Assembly (NCBI GenBank): GCA_900554895.1
Contig: USIX01000102.1
Span: 1 to 8,128, forward strand
DNA length: 8,128 bases
Direction of reading: 5' to 3'
From: an uncultured Megamonas sp.
Lineage (GTDB): Bacteria > Bacillota > Negativicutes > Selenomonadales > Selenomonadaceae
Below are positions 5,746 through 8,128 of this stretch, in pieces. Within the stretch, counting starts at the first letter, position 1; each line of letters begins with the position of its first letter. A model generated the notes under the pieces. The model had not been told where the DNA came from. It did no database searches and saw only the letters and a list, made by a program, of their open reading frames with translations. Made by a program: the position numbers and the translations under genes.

Positions 5746-5827
5746 AATAAATATTTCTTAATTTATTCTTATATTGAACCGAGTAATTTCCCTTTAAACG
5801 CAAAGAAAAAACAACTAGCTCAACAGG

Positions 5828-5856
5828 TTTAAAAAAGTATATTTATATGCTACAAT
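5828..5856 (+). promoter_or_regulatory. nfo promoter (TTTAAA-17-TACAAT with extended -10)
   Basis: TTTAAA (5828-5833), a 17-bp spacer and TACAAT (5851-5856), preceded by TG one base upstream, form a good housekeeping promoter. Start is expected near 5863, giving a leader of about 32 nt that holds AGGAGG (5885-5890), 4 bases before the nfo ATG. Confidence 0.65.
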
Positions 5857-5894
5857 AATTTCTAATTAATAATAATTTTACTTTAGGAGGAAAT

Positions 5895-6728
5895 ATGCTT
5901 CATATAGGAAATCATCTTTCATCATCCAAAGGATTTGTGGCAATGGGCAGGGAAGCACTCCAGCTCAAAGCCGATACTTTCGCATTTTTCACCCGCAATC
6001 CACGCGGCAGCAAAGCAAAAAATATTGATGATAATGATGTTGCCGCATTTTTAAATTTAACCCGAGAACACAACTTTCAAAAGCTTGTAGCTCATGCGCC
6101 ATATACGTTAAATCCCTGTTCCAATAAACCGGAAGTTCGTGAATTTGCCTACAATACAATGGCCGACGATTTAAAACGCATGGAAAAACTGCCGCATAAC
6201 TACTACAATTTTCATCCCGGCAATCATTTAAAACAGGGAGAGCAAACCGGTATTAAGCTTATCGCCGCCTGCTTGAACGATATCATGTGGCAAGAGCAAA
6301 AAACAACGGTATTGCTGGAAACAATGGCGGGCAAAGGAACGGAAGTAGGCAAAACCTTCGAAGAAATCCGAGCTATAATTGATAAAGTGAATTTACAGGA
6401 TAAAATCGGCGTCTGCCTTGATACATGCCACATTTGGGATAGCGGCTACGATATTGTCAATCGTCTTGATGACGTCATCGCCGAATTCGATAGAATAATC
6501 GGACTGAATAGATTAAAAGCCGTTCATTTGAACGACAGTAAAAACGAATGCGGCAGTCATAAAGACCGTCACGAAAAAATCGGCGACGGCAAAATCGGTC
6601 TTGATGCTATCGTACGCATTATTAACCATCCGGCACTCAAAAATCTGCCGTTCATCCTCGAAACACCGAACGACCATACAGGCTATGCGCGGGAAATCGC
6701 TCTTTTGCGCAGTAAATTCAATGAATAA
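5895..6728 (+). CDS. nfo: Endonuclease IV (AP endonuclease)
   Basis: This 277-residue protein cuts DNA 5' of abasic sites and removes blocked 3' ends in base-excision repair. It is a TIM-barrel enzyme with three zinc ions, and all nine expected metal ligands are present: H67 (VAHAPY), H107 (FHPG), E142 (LLETMAG), D176 and H179 (LDTCHIW), H211 (VHLNDSK), D224 and H226 (DRHEKIGDG) and E256 (ILETP). Length is normal for the family. The start is fixed by AGGAGG 4 bases upstream. It is the only + strand gene in the window, monocistronic, with its own promoter and a bidirectional terminator right after the stop. Cysteines outside the active site give no sign of an iron-sulfur cluster. Codon use is like that of the neighbours, so it looks native and functional. 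Confidence 0.96.
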   Translation: MLHIGNHLSSSKGFVAMGREALQLKADTFAFFTRNPRGSKAKNIDDNDVAAFLNLTREHNFQKLVAHAPYTLNPCSNKPEVREFAYNTMADDLKRMEKLPHNYYNFHPGNHLKQGEQTGIKLIAACLNDIMWQEQKTTVLLETMAGKGTEVGKTFEEIRAIIDKVNLQDKIGVCLDTCHIWDSGYDIVNRLDDVIAEFDRIIGLNRLKAVHLNDSKNECGSHKDRHEKIGDGKIGLDAIVRIINHPALKNLPFILETPNDHTGYAREIALLRSKFNE

Positions 6729-6745
6729 ATAATTACGGAAACGAA

Positions 6746-6786
6746 AAAAACACGCTGAAAATTAATCTGACTTTCAGCGTGTTTTT
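6746..6786. terminator. Bidirectional Rho-independent terminator between nfo and the deaminase remnant
   Basis: CACGCTGAAA (6751-6760) pairs with TTTCAGCGTG (6772-6781) around an 11-nt loop, and flanking AAAAA/TTTTT extend the stem. On the + strand the T-run follows 18-30 bp after the nfo stop. On the minus strand the mirror T-run (6750-6744) ends transcripts coming from the deaminase remnant, whose stop is at 6795-6797. Confidence 0.92.
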
Positions 6787-6794
6787 CTTCGTTT

Positions 6795-7007
6795 TTATTT
6801 TTTCCAATAATTTTTATGGACTTCTACCACTTCATCTTCAATTTCAGGGAACGGTCCTTCTACTTTTATATCTTTCTGCCCTTTAGCAAAAACTTCACGG
6901 CACGGCAGGTCAAAAGTAGGGTTCTGTTCATCATCACCGGTCAGTTCCAACAGACGTTTTTCACTGATACCATAAACAACATTGCCCACGTTACTCCAGT
7001 AAAACAT
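6795..7007 (-). pseudogene. Nucleoside/guanine deaminase, C-terminal remnant (N-terminal half deleted)
   Basis: Only about 70 residues remain, starting FYWSNVGNVVYGISE and ending NYWKK. In the cytidine/guanine deaminase family this follows directly after the zinc-binding PCPMCLGA motif. The remaining part holds the LPCREVFA segment and the usual C-terminus, but the catalytic HAE and PCxxC motifs are gone; a full protein would be about 150-160 residues. The ATG at 7007 is internal to the original gene, a stop lies two codons before it (7011-7013), and it has no ribosome site. DNA immediately upstream encodes an NCS2 permease in another frame, so a deletion joined the two genes. No catalytic activity is possible from this fragment. 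Its native terminator follows. The coding frame is otherwise undamaged, which suggests a recent loss. Confidence 0.85.
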
Positions 7008-7134
7008 TCGCTAAAATTATCGGCACTATAACAGCAGCCAAATACATGACCAACACATACTGAAAACCCCGTACAGTCAATCGCCAGGAAGAAATCTTCT
7101 CATTGATATAATCTCTCTTTCCAATTTGCTACAT
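6991..7134 (-). pseudogene. NCS2 purine (xanthine/uracil-type) permease, N-terminal remnant
   Basis: Reading leftward from ATG 7132-7134 the codons are ATG, TAG, then QIGKRDYINEKISSW and on to RGFQYVLVMYLAAVIVPIIL. The last part matches the first membrane helix of NCS2 nucleobase transporters (compare the GLQHVLxMYAGAVxVPL motif). The frame runs past the junction into deaminase DNA and stops at TAA 6991-6993. About 45 of some 430-450 codons remain. AAAGGGA lies 6 bases upstream of the ATG, so the translation start is intact, but codon 2 is TAG; a single C-to-T change of CAG would explain it. This stretch is not open from its ATG, which is why a simple gene search misses it. Family assignment rests on one helix and on the deaminase next to it, a common operon partner. 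Confidence 0.7.
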
Positions 7135-7162
7135 AATCAGTCCCTTTCTCTTTTATAAATAA

Positions 7163-7188
7163 GTAATAAGTATTACCTTTATATTATA
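7163..7188 (-). promoter_or_regulatory. Promoter of the lost permease-deaminase operon, with palindrome at the start point
   Basis: TATAAT lies on the minus strand at 7188-7183, giving a start near 7176. The perfect palindrome GTAATA-AG-TATTAC (7163-7176) covers that start point, a classical operator position. The -35 region is a T-rich overlap with the upstream terminator tail (TTTTTG at 17 bp) and is weak. The leader of about 40 nt is too short for a purine riboswitch. Confidence 0.5.
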
Positions 7189-7206
7189 CAGAGTTTTTTT
7201 GCAAGC

Positions 7207-7233
7207 AAAAAGACAGGAAAATATTCCTGTCTT
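7207..7233 (-). terminator. Rho-independent terminator of the DUF169 gene
   Basis: AAGACAGGAA (7210-7219) pairs perfectly with TTCCTGTCTT (7224-7233) around AATA, a tight 10-bp stem with a 4-nt loop. On the minus strand it continues into five Ts (7211-7207). It lies about 70 bp beyond the DUF169 stop; the DNA between (7234-7304) shows no other feature. Confidence 0.85.
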
Positions 7234-7304
7234 CTTATATTAAATCAACATTCTCTATAACCGTACTTTTATTTTACAACTAAATTCTTTTTATTCCTTA
7301 ATGA

Positions 7305-8024
7305 TTATTTTATACGACTACTAATTTTCATCCATGTTGTTTTTGTCAGAAAACTTTCTTCTGCTTGTGCTTCGAGTTCCAAAAAACGATAATACGGTAT
7401 ACTAAAAGACAGAATTTCTGGAGAAATACATTTGCGCGCCGACGGATCAGTAAGTCCGATTGTACATTTTATGCTTTTTTCTTCAAAATTCTTCAATGCG
7501 TATAAAATCGACTGCGCACAGCCAGCTCCGAATTTTAATTCCACATTATCCTGCGTCATCTGGTCATAATTCGCCATTCCCGCCAATGCTGAAAGCTGGT
7601 CGGCGTTAACAAGAAAAACAATAATTTCCGGTTGTTCATTTTCTTTCAATTTATCAAGCGGTTTGAATATAATGTATTTTTTTGTCGGAATTTTAGGTAC
7701 ATTCATAATGAAGTATCGGGCGATTTCCGGATTTTTCTTGTAACACTCTCCTTCTCTGCCATCAGTAGCTCCTGTTGACAGAAAATACTCAATATAGCCC
7801 AAATCATATGCTTTAAAACCCAGACCAGCCTTACCGCCAATGCAAGCGGTTGTTTCCAATGAGGAAATCGCCGTCTTTCCCTTGGAAGCAGCATTTAAAA
7901 GTGCCACCACGCATCCCCATACACCTTCTTTGAACTGAAGAGCATTCTCCTGTTTTTCATCCGAACGGAATACTGCTACTGGCTGCGTTTTTAACTTAAT
8001 CAACTTTGCAATTTTACTTTCCAT
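7305..8024 (-). CDS. DUF169 domain protein (COG2043-like), function unknown
   Basis: This 239-residue soluble protein covers the whole DUF169 domain. Recognisable blocks are PVAVFR (15-20), the [11 protein letters not shown] stretch with C38, [10 protein letters not shown] with C61, YIIFKPL (117-123), [16 protein letters not shown] (132-147), [13 protein letters not shown] with C169, and LTDPSARK (191-198) before [13 protein letters not shown]. The conserved cysteines C38, C61 and C169 suggest metal, cluster or cofactor binding, but no activity is established for the family to my knowledge. Members are frequent in strict anaerobes and archaea. The ATG at 8024 has GAGG 8 bases upstream. It is followed by its own terminator and preceded by a shared palindromic element about 75-100 bp upstream, so it is probably transcribed alone. 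Codon use matches the native genes. Confidence 0.88.
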   Translation of the reverse strand: MESKIAKLIKLKTQPVAVFRSDEKQENALQFKEGVWGCVVALLNAASKGKTAISSLETTACIGGKAGLGFKAYDLGYIEYFLSTGATDGREGECYKKNPEIARYFIMNVPKIPTKKYIIFKPLDKLKENEQPEIIVFLVNADQLSALAGMANYDQMTQDNVELKFGAGCAQSILYALKNFEEKSIKCTIGLTDPSARKCISPEILSFSIPYYRFLELEAQAEESFLTKTTWMKISSRIK

Positions 8025-8097
8025 AATATATACCTCTTTTTATTTACCGTTTTCTTTGATTTTAAAGAAAACAAACTTAAAGAAAAAATTTTTAAAA

Positions 8098-8127
8098 GTG
8101 CCGGTTCGGCACAATATAATATGAAAA
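8098..8127. promoter_or_regulatory. Shared palindromic element, copy B (upstream of the DUF169 gene)
   Basis: GTGCCG-GTT-CGGCAC (8098-8112) is a perfect palindrome followed by AATATAATATGAAAA, matching copy A at 5719-5747. On the + strand TTAAAA (8092-8097) and TATAAT (8115-8120) are 17 bp apart with the palindrome filling the spacer. On the minus strand a TATATT box lies before the palindrome and TTTT follows it. It may regulate the DUF169 gene, serve a gene beyond the window edge, or terminate one arriving from there. Confidence 0.5.
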
Positions 8128-8128
8128 G

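Noticed and set aside
6795..7007. Intact 70-residue gene
   Set aside because: It is the C-terminal part of a deaminase without catalytic motifs; the ATG is internal, has no ribosome site and follows a stop codon closely.
7135..7206. Purine riboswitch ahead of the permease remnant
   Set aside because: The leader between the -10 and the ATG is only about 40 nt and has no three-way-junction pattern.
1..8128. CRISPR array, tRNA, rRNA or insertion sequence
   Set aside because: No regularly spaced repeats, no cloverleaf or rRNA segments and no transposase were seen on either strand.

Overview
The window looks like chromosome of a low-GC anaerobic Firmicute, most likely a Negativicutes gut bacterium. 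I infer this from the NfnAB pair, the short MetF-like protein, the DUF169 protein and an AT-rich codon bias; no rRNA or marker gene settles it. At the left end (about 1-440) the base composition is clearly richer in G+C than the rest. That end carries the start of a phage-replisome-organizer gene, so it is probably the edge of an integrated phage-like or conjugative element.

Layout, left to right. <1-232 (-): N-terminal 77 codons of a phage replisome organizer. 233-345: a GC-rich leader with a direct repeat, a strong hairpin and an imperfect palindrome that overlaps the next gene's stop. 346-942 (-): a DEDDh 3'-5' exonuclease whose last codons have the element's composition. 1018-1506 (-): a NimA-like split-barrel flavoprotein. 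1650-3056 and 3058-3915 (-): nfnB and nfnA, an electron-bifurcating NADH-dependent ferredoxin:NADP+ oxidoreductase in a tight operon. 4060-4803 (-): a short methylenetetrahydrofolate reductase. 5018-5608 (-): a strongly acidic DUF6630-like protein ending at a clear terminator. 5895-6728 (+): nfo, endonuclease IV, with its own extended -10 promoter and a bidirectional terminator. 6795-7134 (-): a collapsed purine-uptake/deamination locus, in which the first ~45 codons of an NCS2 permease are joined out of frame to the last ~70 codons of a nucleoside deaminase. 7305-8024 (-): a DUF169 protein with its own terminator.

The metabolic core is redox and one-carbon chemistry. NfnAB balances NADH, NADPH and reduced ferredoxin, and MetF next to it consumes reductant to make 5-methyl-THF. 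The only + strand gene is the DNA-repair enzyme Nfo.

The least ordinary signals are: (1) the permease/deaminase deletion scar, with a TAG codon directly after the permease ATG and a promoter that still looks intact; (2) a ~29-bp palindrome-containing element found twice, upstream of the DUF6630-like gene and upstream of the DUF169 gene; (3) the composition break inside the exonuclease gene next to the element. I did not find a clear new multi-gene system.
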